A DNA stretch of 64,000 bases from Clitopilus passeckerianus (GCA_944990035.1 CALYLX010000126.1:806001-870000), one strand, 5' to 3'. Numbered from the stretch's first letter, positions 43,817-57,164 are shown. Numbers and translations are program-made. Notes: a model not told the origin generated them from the letters alone.

Positions 43817-46800
43817 TTGCATCCGTTATCCATGCCACCGAAACGTAAACGACGAAATTCTGCTTCGTCAAAGGGTCTAGCACCAGGGGAAAGACTCAAA
43901 CGCGCCAAACTTCCCGGACATGCTTCGCCTCAATGGGCCTGGGTTGGAACAGAGGCTTTGGCAGTCACTGACATCACAGCTGAGCATCGACTGCTCGCCT
44001 GTGGTCTCTCCTCAGGCAGCCAGCATCCATTCTGTTCCAACAAATACGCGAAAAAAGGAGAAGTAGTGGACTCACAGTCGGTGGAACTATCTGAGGACGA
44101 TGTCATTATTATCTCTGATGACCAGGTCCATCCCTGTAATCCAAAGTCATGCAAGTTGAACCCAAACTGCTTGAATTATTTGGGGCAGGAGGTCTGGGAA
44201 AGTGAAGGCAAGAGATTCAGATTCTTCATTATAAATTCATTCTGAGCGATAAACCCAGAAAAAACTGTGAATACCTTCATGAAAGACTTTGATCTCGGTC
44301 ACAATCCTGCGGAAGATGATAAAAAGCCAGGCCTACCCGTCGGCTTGAAGGTTAGTACTTATGCATGCATGCAACATGGTAGACCTGGGATAACCCACCC
44401 TCTGACTTTCAGAATCTTGGAGCCACCTGTTACGCAAACGCATTCCTGCAGGTCTGTCCGATTTCCCGCATCTGAGTTGCGCAGGTGCTGACTGTGTACT
44501 AGGTTTGGTATCGTGACCTGACATTCAGAAGAGCCGTATATGACTGCAAACCTTTGGGCAATCCTTCGGTCGGTGGTTCTTTATACCTGCTACCTCATTG
44601 AGTGGCCAACATCTATCTTTCAGGACTCTCCGATCTTCCAGCTGCAGGCTACATTCGCAGCGATGCAAAATAGTATTAAGAGTGTGTATAATCCGAACAA
44701 GCTCATAGAGAGTCTACGCCTGAGGTCGGAGGAACAACAAGACGCCCAAGAGTGAGTAGACCGAGTTCGCATACCCGATTACATGTTCTGACCACCCGCG
44801 TCATAATGAAGGTTCTCCAAGCTGTTCATCACGCACCTGGATTCAGAGTTCCAGAAACAAGATAGTCCATATCTCAAAAAGTTGATAACGACACAGGTAA
44901 ATCTCCCAGGCAGTGACTGCAATATTTGATTGAGAGTAGTCAGTTTCAAGGAACCCAAGTCTACACCACTGCCTGCCAGACATGCGGCTTTAGATCTGAG
45001 AGCAAGTCCCATTTCTCGGAAATAGAGCTCAACTTGAAGGTGGGTTCCAAAAATGTATCTTGGCTTGTCAATCACTGAACTAGTTTCTTAGAACGGGTGT
45101 AGGCTTGAAGAACGACTCAATGCATACCTCGAACCCGAAGCCCTCACAGAGGATAACAGGTGATCAGCTATATCTACGGTCATACTGGACATGCCTAACG
45201 AAGAACAGGTACCTGTGTCCGAGATGTGAGAGTTTACAGGATGCAACGCGGCGTATCGAGCTACTTCAACTACCACCAGTTCTCCACCTCTCACTGCTTC
45301 GCTTCGTGTTCGATATGTCGACATTGGACAGAAAGAAGCTAAAGCACGGGATAACGTTCCCCTTGGTTCTTGACATGAACCAGTACCTTGCTACCCCTGA
45401 TATGACCAGAGAGGATAACATCTATGAACTACGCGGTATCCTTCTGCACAAAGGTCCTAGCGCTTATCATGGTCACTACGAAGTTCAAGTTTTGGATGCT
45501 GAGTATGTATTGCACTCCTTCCACCAAGCCCTCTCGTGCGATGCTTTGTATGATAGGACTGCCGAATGGTTTCAATTTAATGACGAAGTCGTAACAAAGA
45601 TAAAATCCCCTGGAACGAAGGCCAAAGGGAAGGCAACGGGAGGCAAAACAAAGGCTAGCAGCATAAAGTACGCAGTACGGTGCGTATGGGGGATACTGTC
45701 ACTGATCTGTCGGCCTGTTTAGGATTGATACCACTGAGGCGCAGCCAGGGCATGCATACAATCCGTATTCTTCGCTATCTATGTCTGATCCGATATTCCA
45801 GAGACAAGAACGTTACCCCTAGCGGTGCTCCTAACCAAAATGATGCATCGTATGAATCATTTCATTGGAGACGAGGCATCAGAACTAATCAATTCTCTAG
45901 GGCAGCGACATCGACTGACGCGTATATGCTTGTTTATGTGAAGAAAGTCCGGGTCGCAACTGCTGACACTAATCTAAAACCAACCTTTGAAACCCGTTCC
46001 CTCGTTCAAGCCGATAATGCCGCACACGCAAAAGCAAAGGAGCTATACACAGTGAGGTGCCTTCATGTTTTCTCACTGACTTTAGGGCTTTCTTAACGCA
46101 TCTACAATGTAGGGAGGAGTTTGTCGTGGACTGGCTTAAAGATTTACGCCTTCAAGTCATGCGTATATATCAGTCCTGGAATGTGAATTCTATTGAGCAG
46201 GTTAGCCCTCTTTTGCATATACCTGGGTTGTTGATTCTGACAGAATGGGCCTTGGCAGGATAGCATCCTCGCGAGTCGTTCCGCCTTAAACCACTGGTTC
46301 ACTCAGCTACCGCGGAAGTATAGCTTTCAGCAATCCGACGGGGCGACGGCCGACGCTCTTGCCATTGAGGGCAAAGATATTTGCCTCACGAATGAGGATA
46401 TCGTCTGCTCTCACAATTTGATCGATCCTCTTAGAAGTGAGAATATCAAGCACATAGATAAGGTTCGTCGGACCACCTTTGTTTTTATCGTAATTTATTG
46501 TCTCAAGTCTTCACGATTCAGGCTGTATATGTGTCCATGATGGAAAGCAATGGGTGGAAACTCAGTCCGGTGCTCACCCCTGCAGATCTTTGCCACCAAT
46601 GTATTAAACTTCAATTCAAAGAACGGCTCTATCACATACAACACCCTAAGCTAGTGGCGGAGTTCCACCAGCTCGCCGAGGAGAATGACCTCAGCGCTGG
46701 CTATTGGATCTCGAAATCCTGGGTGAAGGGTACGTTGTACCTTTACATTCGAAGAGCAATTACATTCAACTTTGAGTAGATTGGAAGTTGACTAGGCCCC

Positions 46801-48257
46801 GAATGCATATTGCTGGACAAGATGACCCACCGCCAGATTCTCCAGAATTTCTGCCTGATATACTTTGTGAACACAACCGCCTCCAACCAGCGAAAAATAA
46901 TCGCGCAGCCATATCCAAGGAGGTCTGTTGTACCTTGTTAGTTCCGGCAGTGATTTAATTCTTGTAATCCAGGCAAGGGATTTGTTACAGACCTCATATC
47001 CAAATTGGGACCCACCTTCCGTGCACCTTGAACCGTGCTCGGTCTGTGAGGCCTCCGAGGGAATGCAGAGGGAATGCAGGAGGGAAGTTCGTAAGAAAGC
47101 GGAGGAAGAAAAGGTAAGAACGCAAAACCATAGCTGGGGGAGCTGGCGCTAACTACTGCTCACCAAAAGTCGAGGTTGCGATACCTTTACGATGGTCTTC
47201 AGTCCAGGCTGACTAACGATGGCCTGTATGCGCTCGTTGACACTGATTTCGCAAAATCCTGGAGGGAATGGGTGGATCATCCATCGGATGTTGACCGGCC
47301 AGAAATTGTGGATACAAGCAAGCTACTTTGCATTCATAATTTATCACCTATCGACTTCAACGCTGCTATCGATCTTCCGTCAGTTTCAGTAATGGTGGAG
47401 CGCCATGAATGGGATGTGCTCCAAAAAATGTGAGCCTTCCGTCAATACCACTCTTTGGTCGACACTAATAGGACCTGTAGCTACCAAACCGGGCCAGCCA
47501 TCACTCTCGAAATCACAGAGGACAAGCAACAATCCCCAATGTATACCACGGAACCTCCTCTTTGCCTGGAATGTGCCCAGCAAAGGTATGCTTATATTGT
47601 TTTAGAATCGCATCAAGATACGACTATAAGTGATGATTCTGTTAACAGGAGCCTAGAGTGGCGTACAACAACTATCGCTGTGATACGGATTGCAAAGACT
47701 AGGAAGGGTTCCGAACCTGAGAAATCCGCGGTATATGGAAGTAACGGACGACACACTCGACACTTGCGTCGAACGCGTGGGATTGGCGCGAAGATACGTT
47801 TCGACGTGGATAAATCAACCACCGTCAAAGATATTATGGTCAAGGTATACTTCCCAACTTCTTAGCAATTTCATGATTAAATCAATCCTACAAGATACAA
47901 CAAGAGTGGAAAATCCCAACAATTTGCCAAAAGTTGGCGTTCAAAGCAAAGGCTCTAGAGGACGGGGCCGCTACCATGGAAGAACTAGGCATGTATGCTC
48001 ACGGTCTGCTCCAGCTGACGAGACTGGACGAGGTCCACAACCTTGATAGTGATTTCGATGACGGCCAACTCGGCCCTCGAGAAGAAGGCCACGCTTTCGC
48101 TGGTACACTTCTGGGTTCCTCCCAACCTAGTGTATGCAACGATACCTCATCACCCAGCTTTAACGAGAAGAAGAAGAGTTGTTTGGCTTGTACGTACATG
48201 AATGATATGGACGCGGTGGCATGTATGATGTGTGATACATTGTTCGTAGAGCAATAA
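43817..48257 (+). CDS. Ubiquitin-specific peptidase, USP48-like, with C-terminal zinc finger
   Basis: A large gene with about 18 exons and more than 1,000 residues. The start is MHPLSMPPKRKRRNSASSK or the Met five codons on (43832); KRKRR suggests a nuclear signal. The USP fold shows the Cys box GLKNLGATCYANAFLQ, FQGTQVYTTACQTCGFRSES (zinc Cys pair), a second pair RYLCPRCESLQDA, PPVLHLSLLRFVFDMST, KHGITFPLVLDM and the His box SAYHGHYEVQVLD. Downstream are DUSP-like segments (LLCIHNLSPIDFNA), a ubiquitin-like stretch near KIRFDVDKSTTVKDIMVK and an acidic region. The end is a RanBP2-like finger CLACTYMNDMDAVACMMC. The order matches USP48, which cuts ubiquitin from histone H2A and other substrates in vertebrates. 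Exons around 45.7-45.9 kb are the least certain. Confidence 0.85.
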
Positions 48258-48462
48258 ATGGTTATAACTACAGAGCCCTTTAATATTCCCTGTTGCCCTC
48301 AAGAATGCCACGTAGATTGCAAATCCGTAATGAAAAGGTAGGTAGCATTGAACCTTCTATAAGCCCGGGTAGATATCGAAAGCATAGCGAGGAGTCCCAT
48401 GTTACCCGAGGAAAGGAGAAAAAGGCTATTGTACTGCAAAAGTCCCAATAAAAGTGAATTAA

Positions 48463-51400
48463 TTATGCCGCAAATTCTGTGACCGAAGAAAGTGGATGAG
48501 CTGATATTTTGGAGTGTCGCTTAGTGTTTCCGTTGTTAGGGCGCGCGGGGAGCGACGGGTGAGTGGTTAGGTTTTCAGAGGAGGTGTTTGCTGTTCGAAG
48601 TTTGAGAATTGTTGTTGCTGCCACCATGATATCAACTCCGGAGGAAGCTGTGCCCTCTTGCTTGACTGCGAGGGCAATGGCGTCTTGTGTAGCTTCAGAG
48701 AGTTCGCTGACGGTAACATTCTTGACTGCGACGGATTCCGCATGTTGGATTGGAACTCCACCGCTGGCGACTGTACGATCTGCGAGGACAGAATGTGCTG
48801 CTTGAACGACAACATTTTGTGCTGCCACCGCCAAACGACGGTTCTCAATGAGGGTGTTGCCGGATAAAGCCTTGTCGAAGGCATCGACAGATTGGTCCAA
48901 GACGTCTTTTTGCCTCACAAGGACTTGGAATTCGCTTTCCTTCGGAGGGGAGCCAGTGACCGATTGGGAAACAGCCTCCTCCGTTACTCGTTGGGCAACA
49001 CTCTGCAATACGCGGATGACACGATTGTCCGCAGACGATGGGGCAGGCCTAGGCTTCGCCCTAAGATGGAAGAAGGTAGCTTAGCTTTGTCATGACCGAG
49101 TGATAGATGGTTACTAACCGCTGGACATTTTGGAAAAGGACAGAATCGCTGGCAGTGCGTCGCGGTGCTTCGGTTCCAAGGGAAGGGCGTCGAGAACGAG
49201 CGATAGTCTGGTTTTCAATAGATTTAACTGGGGCGATGGTCAAATTGAAAGTATGAGACAGGCTGCAGTCTTGGCCGTCTAGGACGAACTGGGATACTTT
49301 TAGGGTATATTCACTCGATCATAGGTGAGACTCAGCTAACCTTGGCATTGGCAGTGATTTGACAGCTCTCAGCATCTGGTGGAGGAGTCCCGGAAAGCAC
49401 ATTCCGATTCCACGAAAGCCACAGAGGTAGTGAGGGCGAGCTATACTCGACGGCTGCATTCGAAAGAGATGCTTGCGGATCCCAAACATGTGGCGACCAA
49501 GACCACTTGAGCCCGGAGTATGCAATGCTTGGAGGCGTGCCAGCAAGTTTGCGCTGGAAAGGCCGGAACTCCCACTTCCCTTCCCCAACCTTTTTTGCCT
49601 CGATGTTCCAGATGTGATTGCCTTTGGATTTGGCCTTCTTTCCATCCTCGTTGAACCGTAGAATGTATGGGGATCTCCACAAGAAATTTCGGACCTATCA
49701 TTATAGAAGCGTAAGCCCACAAATCTTCTACGTTCGTCGGGTTACTGACCTTCTTCATGGGTATCTTGTCATCTGTATATCCGTGTTTGGCCAACTAAAT
49801 ATGCACTAAACTCGCATGAAAGGGTAACGTAACAGGATCTACATACCTCTTCCAGGAATGCATGAGTGAACGCTTGTATGCGGAACTTGAATGGCCGGAA
49901 GTCTGGTGACTCATCTAGTCTCTGCATCTTCTTCGCCATGAGCGTTTGATGGATTGGTTCGCCTTTGGAATCAGTAGCGTCCACTAAATAGCGTATATAA
50001 GCAGGGCGTAAATCGGGAATAATGAAAATACTGTACAATTTGAGCAGATCCTGTTGAGGAACTCAAAGAAGATACGCTCAACCTCAGCACGATATTCAAC
50101 AGGAACGTCGTTTGCAGCTGAAGGTCCGTGCGATCCATCGGACTACAAGAAATGTGTCAGGCGATGGAAAACTTAGCTCAGTAAAACATGAATCCTACCT
50201 GGCGTGAATTTCTCCCATGGCCGCCATCCTCATCATCAGAATCGTCGTCTTCGTCGTCGTTAGTCGGCGGGGATGTGCGATTAGCAGCTGCCGGAGGTGC
50301 CACGAGGTTTATCCGGTCAGATACGGGTGAAGGAGATAACGATGAACTAGCAGTTTCCACCCCATTATTCCAGACAGGCGATGACTGCTGTGCAGGAAGT
50401 TGGCCTGACACTCGATTGAATCCATTCGTCCAAAGGCTACCTTGCTCGGTGGCATTTTCTAGTGTCGCCCCAAACGTGAAAGGTGTAAACGTGCCCGTGA
50501 TTGATCCCGAACGTGACATGCGCCCGATTGGCACTCCCATTGCAGCCGTATTAGGGGTGGTTGGCGATGAACCGACTTTTGACAGGAAGCTTGGTATCGT
50601 GTCTGTAATGGCTGGGGTTGCAGGATCTGATGTAGGGAATTGGAGTTGGGCACCTGTCAGCGACTCTAGAGAGGACGAGTGGTGATGACGAGTCGGTACC
50701 ACTGGATCTGACCATGATGTTTGGAGGCCAGGAAACGGGGGACCGATAGATCCATGCGATAGTGACGAAGAAGAGCTTTCTATCGGAGAAGGCATGGGAA
50801 CATTATTAAAAGAGGGGTATGTTGGAGTCGGAGGTAGCGCCGGGGCGAAGCCTCGTGTCGAAAACGAGGCTGTAGGAGAAACGGAGGGGCCCAATCCAAG
50901 AGACATGGATGCTTGCGATGTGCCGCTAGACAGAGGTATGCCTGAGATGGGGAAGGATTGTGAGTTGTCAAGAGTCGGTGCTGAAGGCTCGGCATAAGGC
51001 ACTGAAAGCGGCACGTTCTCTGGGGACTCTCTCTTCAGAGATTTGACGCTTCGGCGCTCATCCAATTCAGATGCACACCGTTTCCTGTTTTCTGCAGGTA
51101 ACTCCATCGGCGATGATGCAGAGGAAGAGGTGGATGGGTAACTGAGAGGGCTTTCCTTCTGCTCCAGAACTATATTTGGCGACTGTAGAGGTGGAGTGTA
51201 TGTGGTTGACTCCAGCGCAGACGATAGGGTGAGCAAGCTAGAGAACTTCTGAGTCACTTGTGAAATGCAGTCATTCAGATGACCAATGCTAGGAATGGCG
51301 CTGGTGACTTTGGAACCAGTTACCTCTTCCACGCCTGGAAGGACCTGGAGCGCGTGCTTGGCAGTCTTTTCAATGCTGAGCAAGGATGGACTTATGAATA

Positions 51401-52202
51401 ATATTCGCATATAATAGAGATCAAGAACGCACTCGTGCAAAATCTCCTTGACAGCATCGATAGAGGCCAGGGCCGCCTGAGTACTAACTTCTTCTTGCGG
51501 AGGTGTAATCGCATCTGCCTGATGAATAGGTAGTGTAGGGACCGGGGGATTAATGAAGGGCGTAGCCGCTGTGGGCATTGTTGGATTGACGGGGACTTGA
51601 GCATTCGGAACCGCTGGGGCCATGTGGGCCTGCTCGAGCATTGTGCTCATCGTCATCTGCATGTTCTCTGCGAGAGCTGCTGGTGGGATAGCAGAGCCAT
51701 GTGCGACTACTTGATTCATCTCAAGCACCATTGCGCTATCAACAGGCGCTATCATGCCGTAAGGATCACTTGAGGACATAGTGCCTGACATAAATGCGGC
51801 GTCAGAGATTGCAGTTGGTTGGACAACGTCCATTGCATTCAAAAAAGCTGCGTTGGCCGCGGCGTCAGATAATGGCACATGGTTTGAGGTGACCATTGCC
51901 GCAGGATCAGTCATGTCGGCGAAAACAGGAAGGGTCTCCTGCATGGCTTGGGTCTGGAGGTGTCCGTTGGCCAACGGGTTTGGGGCAAAATTGGGGGGTA
52001 ATATGTCGGGAGGTGGCATCGATTCAACCATGTCCATTGCCTCTAGTTCTGCATTTTGTATCGCTTGTTGATATGGGTCTGTTCCCATCGGTGAGGGTTG
52101 AGGTTTAGGGAGTTTCAATCTAGCAGCTATAAAGCGCGCAAAACTACGTCGAACTGGATAGAAGTAGGGCCAGAAATCTCGTGCGCTTGAAACGAGAGGC
52201 AA
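48463..52202 (-). CDS. Large conserved hypothetical protein with a cadherin-like segment
   Basis: A first exon of 674 residues is followed by about five short exons and a final exon at 49008-48463. The N-terminal two thirds are Pro/Ser/Thr/Ala-rich. Next is a conserved block: EYRAEVERIFFEFLNRICSN, SKGEPIHQTLMAKKMQRLDE, FRPFKFRIQAFTHAFLEE, DDKIPMKK, NFLWRSPYILRFNEDGKKAK and GNHIWNIEAKK. It runs into SIAYSGLKWSWSPHVWDPQA and SLPLWLSWNRNVLSGTPPPD, with a later LSHTFNLTIAP, which has the look of a cadherin-like (CADG/He_PIG) beta-sandwich. The C-terminal part is Ala/Val-rich and helical. There is no signal peptide or membrane helix. I know of similar proteins only as unnamed basidiomycete products; no function can be given. 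An alternative start is the Met at 52088 (MGTDPYQQ). Confidence 0.75.
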
Positions 52203-52849
52203 GGATCAAGGCGATCGATTCCTTAGGACGAATTCCGAGATGAAAAGACGATCTTGTGGTGGTTAAATGTAAGAATTGTGCGCAACGTGCCCGTCGGTTC
52301 ACGCTTTAATAGCCAGGATTGAAAGAGATTACGAGTGACCGATAGAAACCTTAGATCGTTGTTAGGGACTTTTGGAGGGATTGTCAGCGCGCTATGAGCT
52401 CGAGAAAGGTGTCTATTTACCAAGTTCGTTAAGATTTCTAACTCGTTTTTTGAAGCCAACAAGGAACCCAAATCCTACGAAAACAAAATAAAACCCAAGG
52501 ATGTGAATATGTTATATAGAGATCGTGAAGGTGGAAAGTGAAGAGGTGAGGGCTTGGTTGAAAACCCGGTAGGGCGCAAGTTCCGTCACTACAGCCCTCA
52601 GCGTGCCCCTCTACAAGGTGTCGTCACAAAATGTCACAACTGCCATTAACCCCGTCGTCCAGGAGTTTCCTTCGCTTCCGCATCCGATTTTATAAGAAAT
52701 ATCAATTCATAATTCCTAATTTACTCTGTCCAACTGCCATTTATCAGTCAAACAATCGAACACGGCCCTGTTGCACATTTTGTGGCGTGCTGCTGAGCAT
52801 CTCAAATATGGAAGTGAGAATGGAACAAACATGGCTACACTGCGTACAA
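52203..52849. other. Upstream region of the large hypothetical gene
   Basis: About 650 bp between the start of the hypothetical gene and the stop of LUC7, both on the minus strand. It probably holds the promoter and a 5' leader intron of the former. No other gene is recognised. Confidence 0.5.
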
Positions 52850-54200
52850 CTAGTATCTCCTCCGACCGGGGCTTCGCGAACGCTCTCTGTCTCTTCGTCG
52901 ATCACTATGGGAGATGAGTTAATGCATTCTCACACAAACAACGTGGCGAAGATTCAATACTCACTCGTATCGAGATGAAGAATGCCTTTCGTAACCACGA
53001 TCACGATCACCTCGTTCTCGATCCCGATACTCTTCGCCACCGCGAGTCGACCGATAGTCGCCGCCACGCTCTCCGGAACGAGCAGGGGTCCCAGCAGCTG
53101 CAGCTTGAACCGGTGTTGAGCTAGGAGGCCCCATCTTCCTTTTCTCACGCTCTTCTCTAAATTTGGCAAGCATGTTACGAAGTTCGTGATAGCCCAAATG
53201 CATCTATCGCAACACATGTTAGCACAGTCATCATCATATGAACAGCAACAAGGCACACTGACTTTACCACCGAAATGGTCAGCCAGCCGTCGGTCAGAGT
53301 CCAGCACGGAAAGGTAGGCACCACAGACATCACAGACTCTTAGCTTCTGATGTCCTGATGCACCTGACGTGTCTGTCAGTTGTTGCAACTCACGCTGTAT
53401 CGAAAATGTTAGGAACAGAATTTCTTGGAACAATAAGCGAGGTGGACTGACCTCCTTTTCGGACTTTTCACTCTTGAGAGCTTCGATGGCAGCCATTTCA
53501 CGCATAGATTCGTCCACTTTACCTTGCTCGCCTGTACTAACTCAGTACAGTCGTAGTTTGCGAATGTTTCGTGAGTTTTCACCTAGAGTTTCAATCTTTT
53601 CCGTGCCTCCTTGAATTGCAAGTTCAATTTCGGCAATCTCTCTCATCTATGGGCGTAATGGTCAGCAGCCTGTAAGCCGCATGATACATGGATGGGACAT
53701 ACCAGATTGGTAGTTTTGGCATTCTCCTCAGGTGTCTTTTCCAATCTTCTGTGGGCAGCACGAATTCGCCGATCACATTCGTCCACGAATGCGAAAATAT
53801 TCGCCTCATACTCCATCTGGAAGCGATGGAATATGGGGTCGTTGGGAGTCTGTTCTCTGGCAGCCAAAAACTCAGTCTTTAACCTCTCTGTGTGAGATTT
53901 GGGGCAAGCGCCAAGATCCATTTTCTGTGCGCATGCAAGTCAGCTATCGAGCACTGAGCAGGAGCAATAACCTATATAAGGCGTACCGTATTGGTGAAAA
54001 GCGCATGCGGGCAAGTTCCGCACAAGAAATTTCTGCAGACTTTTTCGTCAGACCAGGTTAGGTTGGCATTTGCAACGCCCATTGCCTCCGGTCCCATCAT
54101 TTGCTGCGTTCAGACAGTGTTGTTAGTCAAACTTTCAGAGACAAATAGGAAGGAAACTCACCTCCAAGAGCTTCCGCTGCATTTCCGCCAGTCTACCCAT
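52850..54200 (-). CDS. LUC7: LUC7-like U1 snRNP component
   Basis: Starts MGRLAEMQRKLLE at 54200, then QMMGPEAMGVANANLTW and the first zinc finger KVCRNFLCGTCPHALFTNTK with its His in CPKSH. A central helical domain follows (MREIAEIELAIQGG, ALKSEKSEKE), then the second finger VCDVCGAYLSVLDSDRRLAD with H-F-G-G-K and MHLGYHELRNMLAKFREE. The tail is Arg/Gly/Glu/Asp-rich. The frame can stop at 52961 (SSRYE), but splicing the 60 bp intron 52964-52905 adds an exon reading DDRRRDRERSRSPGRRRY, an RS-type end typical of Luc7, with the stop at 52850. Luc7 stabilises 5' splice-site recognition by U1 snRNP. Confidence 0.94.
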
Positions 54201-54368
54201 GTTTGCGAACGAACGACAGTGGGATAATCAGAGTACAGTGGGGTAAGCGGTGAAAGGACGTATTTGGTTGAAGACGCGGCGCCAAACAACTCGACGTGAA
54301 AGTTTCGTCACAGCTTCAATTTCAAACGCGTGGACGAGCATCAACGGTTCGCCGCCATTCACCCTGCT

Positions 54369-56031
54369 ATGGACTCTCAAACGAGGGAGGCAACAACACA
54401 CGTTGCTAAAGTTGCTACTCCAGAGGGTACCGGGAGTAGTACAAGCTTTATTAGCACTTTTCTTGAGAACAAGTACGTGTCCAAAGCAATCTCCGCCATG
54501 TACGACAATTAATTATTTATATCAAGTGTAGCCCATATTTCCAAGCTGGATTTGGTCTTATGGTACGAGAATGAACGGAATATCCAACTATCACGTATTC
54601 ACGCGTTTCATAGGGTGTCGGTGTTGGCCTGACTGTCCTTCGCCAAGGCCTCGTTCTCGGAACTACTGCTCTGCGACGGAGGATGCTTGTTAACCTGGAA
54701 ATAAACAACAAAGACCGTGCATATGATTGGCTTTTGGGCTGGATGGCCCACCAGGCCAATGCACCTGCTTCTACTCGTTCTTTCCGCTCAGGCTGGATGC
54801 GGAGCCATCACCTTAGTGTCGAAACTACGGTTGAACAACGCAAAAATGGCAGTTCTTCAGCTCTTTTCAAACTAGTGGCCGGCCCAGGAACTCATTATTT
54901 CCGCTACAAAGGAGCTTGGATGCAGGTGTTTATTTTTCTCAAATGTGAAATGACTGGACGAAGGACTTATGCCCATATAGGTGAAGCGTGAGCGAGAAAC
55001 ACGATCGATGCAATTAATGTCGGGAACGCCATGGGAAACCATAACACTGACAACCTTGTCAAGAGACCGTTCATTGTTCCCAGCTCTTCTGTCAGAAGCA
55101 AAGGATCTAGCCATGCGGGGTCAGGAAGGCAAACTCGTCATTCACACCGCATGGGGGATTGAATGGCGACCATTTGGACAACCCCGGCGGAAGCGGCCAC
55201 TAAAAAGTGTGGTGTTGCAACCAGGGTTGAGTGACAAGATTGAGCAAGATGTTAAGGCATTCCTAAACAGACGACAGTGGTACGCTGATCGGGGTGAGTG
55301 ATCCTCGCTTTTAATTTGAACCCTTCAAATTCATTCCGGGGAACTACTACAGGTATCCCCTATCGACGGGGATACTTACTTCATGGCCCTCCCGGCTCAG
55401 GGAAGACATCATACATCCAGGCCCTCGCCGGTTCCTTGGGCTATGACATATGCCTTCTGAATCTTTCGGAACGAGGCCTTGCAGATGACAAGCTTATACA
55501 TCTCCTCTCGAATGCGCCGGAGCGGAGCTTTATTCTTATGGAAGACGTGGATGCAGCATTTAACAAACGAGTACAGACATCTGAAGATGGGTGAGTACTT
55601 TGATATTCACACTGATACGCCACAAATTGAATGTCGCCTCAAGTTACCAGTCATCTGTGACGTTTTCAGGCTTCCTCAACGCTCTAGATGGCGTTGCCTC
55701 CGGTGAAGAGAGGATCATCTTCCTGACAACGAATCATCTCGAACGATTGGACCCCGCTCTCATTAGACCCGGACGAGTGGATATGCTGGAACTTGTCGAT
55801 GACGCCACACCCGTTCAGGCCAGGAATCTATTCGAGCAGTTCTACAAGGACGACCCGTCGGTTTTGGGGGAAGAATTACGAAACCTCGCCGATTCTATGC
55901 AAGAGCTGGTCACGGTGCAGATGGACGCGGGAAATCGGGTCAGCATGGCTGCCTTACAAGGCCTATTCATCAGATCTGGGATAAAGGACGCGGTGGCGGA
56001 GTGCCAGCATATCTTCGTCAAACGGACATGA
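54369..56031 (+). CDS. BCS1: BCS1-like mitochondrial AAA ATPase
   Basis: Starts [15 protein letters not shown] (an in-frame Met also lies at 54330). An N-terminal membrane segment ([16 protein letters not shown]) is followed by the basic RQGL...RRRM targeting stretch, then the BCS1_N domain ([56 protein letters not shown]). The AAA module has [20 protein letters not shown] (Walker A), [12 protein letters not shown] (Walker B), [20 protein letters not shown] (sensor 1) and the Arg fingers [14 protein letters not shown]. Bcs1 translocates the folded Rieske Fe-S protein across the inner membrane into complex III. The gene is divergent from LUC7 (168 bp) and its stop is 21 bp from that of BUD23. 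Confidence 0.94.
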
Positions 56032-56052
56032 AGACAGTAAAAGTACAACAAT

Positions 56053-57164
56053 CTAGAAAACTGCACGACGTTTTCGCCCCGTATATTTTGAATCTCGGGG
56101 TACATCCTCCTTCCCCCTCCGTCGATATAGCTATTTAGATCAGTTTAATATTGATTTCTGCACAATAGAGATTGCACATACCTCTTTCTTCTTGATGATC
56201 CAATCGCGGTCCTTGACGCTTGACCGCTTCCCGGACTTGGACTTCAGTTTTTGCCTTTCGCGGCGTTTCTCAAATTTCACGCTGTCGTCTACACCTTCTT
56301 CCCCTTCCCCTTCTAGACCTTTCGGTAGCTGCTGTTGCCCTGCTCCACCAACGAACAAGCAAAGGTAAATCTTCTTTGCTTTGTTTGAATTGGGGTAATC
56401 AACAACGACACCTCCGCCGAACCCGGCCTTCTGGGCGATGGATGTAATAAGATGTATCTGGTCATCTGAGGATGGATAGAACTGGAAAACAGCTCTTGAT
56501 GGGTTTTTGAGGGCGGAATGAAGGGTGGTGAAGAAACGAGTCAAACGGTGTGGTGGGGAAGAAGTAGGATGTGAAGTTTCGGCATTCAGAAGCCACTGTA
56601 AGACGGATATACTGAATGATGATTGATAGAGAGCTTGGTCGATGTAAGCAGGTACGGACCTTATTGCACCGTCAAAACTTCCTGGTCTAAAGCCGAAGCC
56701 TTGGCCGATGTCCTGAAGGAACAGGTCTCCTTCCACTTCTCTATCTATTGCGACCTCTGTGCGTATATTCAGCTGATTTCCCGCCCAGTCTATCATATTC
56801 ACTGACCGAGCATGCTGGGAGCAATATCTACGCCAGCCCAGATATATCCCTCTTCCTCTAGAATTTCTCCAGAAAGCCCCGATCCGCAGCCAATATCCAG
56901 AAGAAATGCTGGTTCTTCCGGGGGGAGATTAAGCAATTCCAGTGCTCGATATGTCATTTCCGCTTGAATTTGTTGTATCCGAGTGCTAGACATGTATCGG
57001 TTAGTCGCTCCTTCGCCCAGTCAAGATTCTTCCAACTTTTGAGTATATTTCTTGGCTTCAGTGTCGCCATAATACTGCAGCATGTTCAGCAATCAAGCTT
57101 GGCCTAATAGATCATATGTATAACGCACAAACTCCGGGGGTGCTATATGTTCTGGCCGTGACAT
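56053..57164 (-). CDS. BUD23: 18S rRNA (guanine-N7) methyltransferase BUD23
   Basis: Splicing from ATG 57164 gives MSRPEHIAPPEF, then YYGDTEAKKYTQN, then TRIQQIQAEMTYRALELLNL. The SAM-binding motif LLDIGCGSGLSGEILEEEGY and the acidic end of the strand in GVDIAPSML follow. Next are DIGQGFGFRPGSFDGAIR, SISVLQWLLNAE and AVFQFYPSSDDQIHLI, then the Bud23 C-terminal block GGVVVDYPNSNKAKKIYLCL and a Lys/Arg-rich tail. The last exon adds LYRRRGKEDVPRDSKYTGRK before the stop at 56053. Bud23 with Trm112 methylates G1575 of 18S rRNA in yeast and is needed for small-subunit export. The start given depends on two short introns; a frame starting at 56993 would miss the conserved N-terminus. Confidence 0.94.

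Noticed and set aside
56799..56993. BUD23 starting at the internal Met MSSTRIQQIQ
   Set aside because: Two upstream short exons restore the conserved MSRPEH and YYGDTEAKKYTQN segments of the family.
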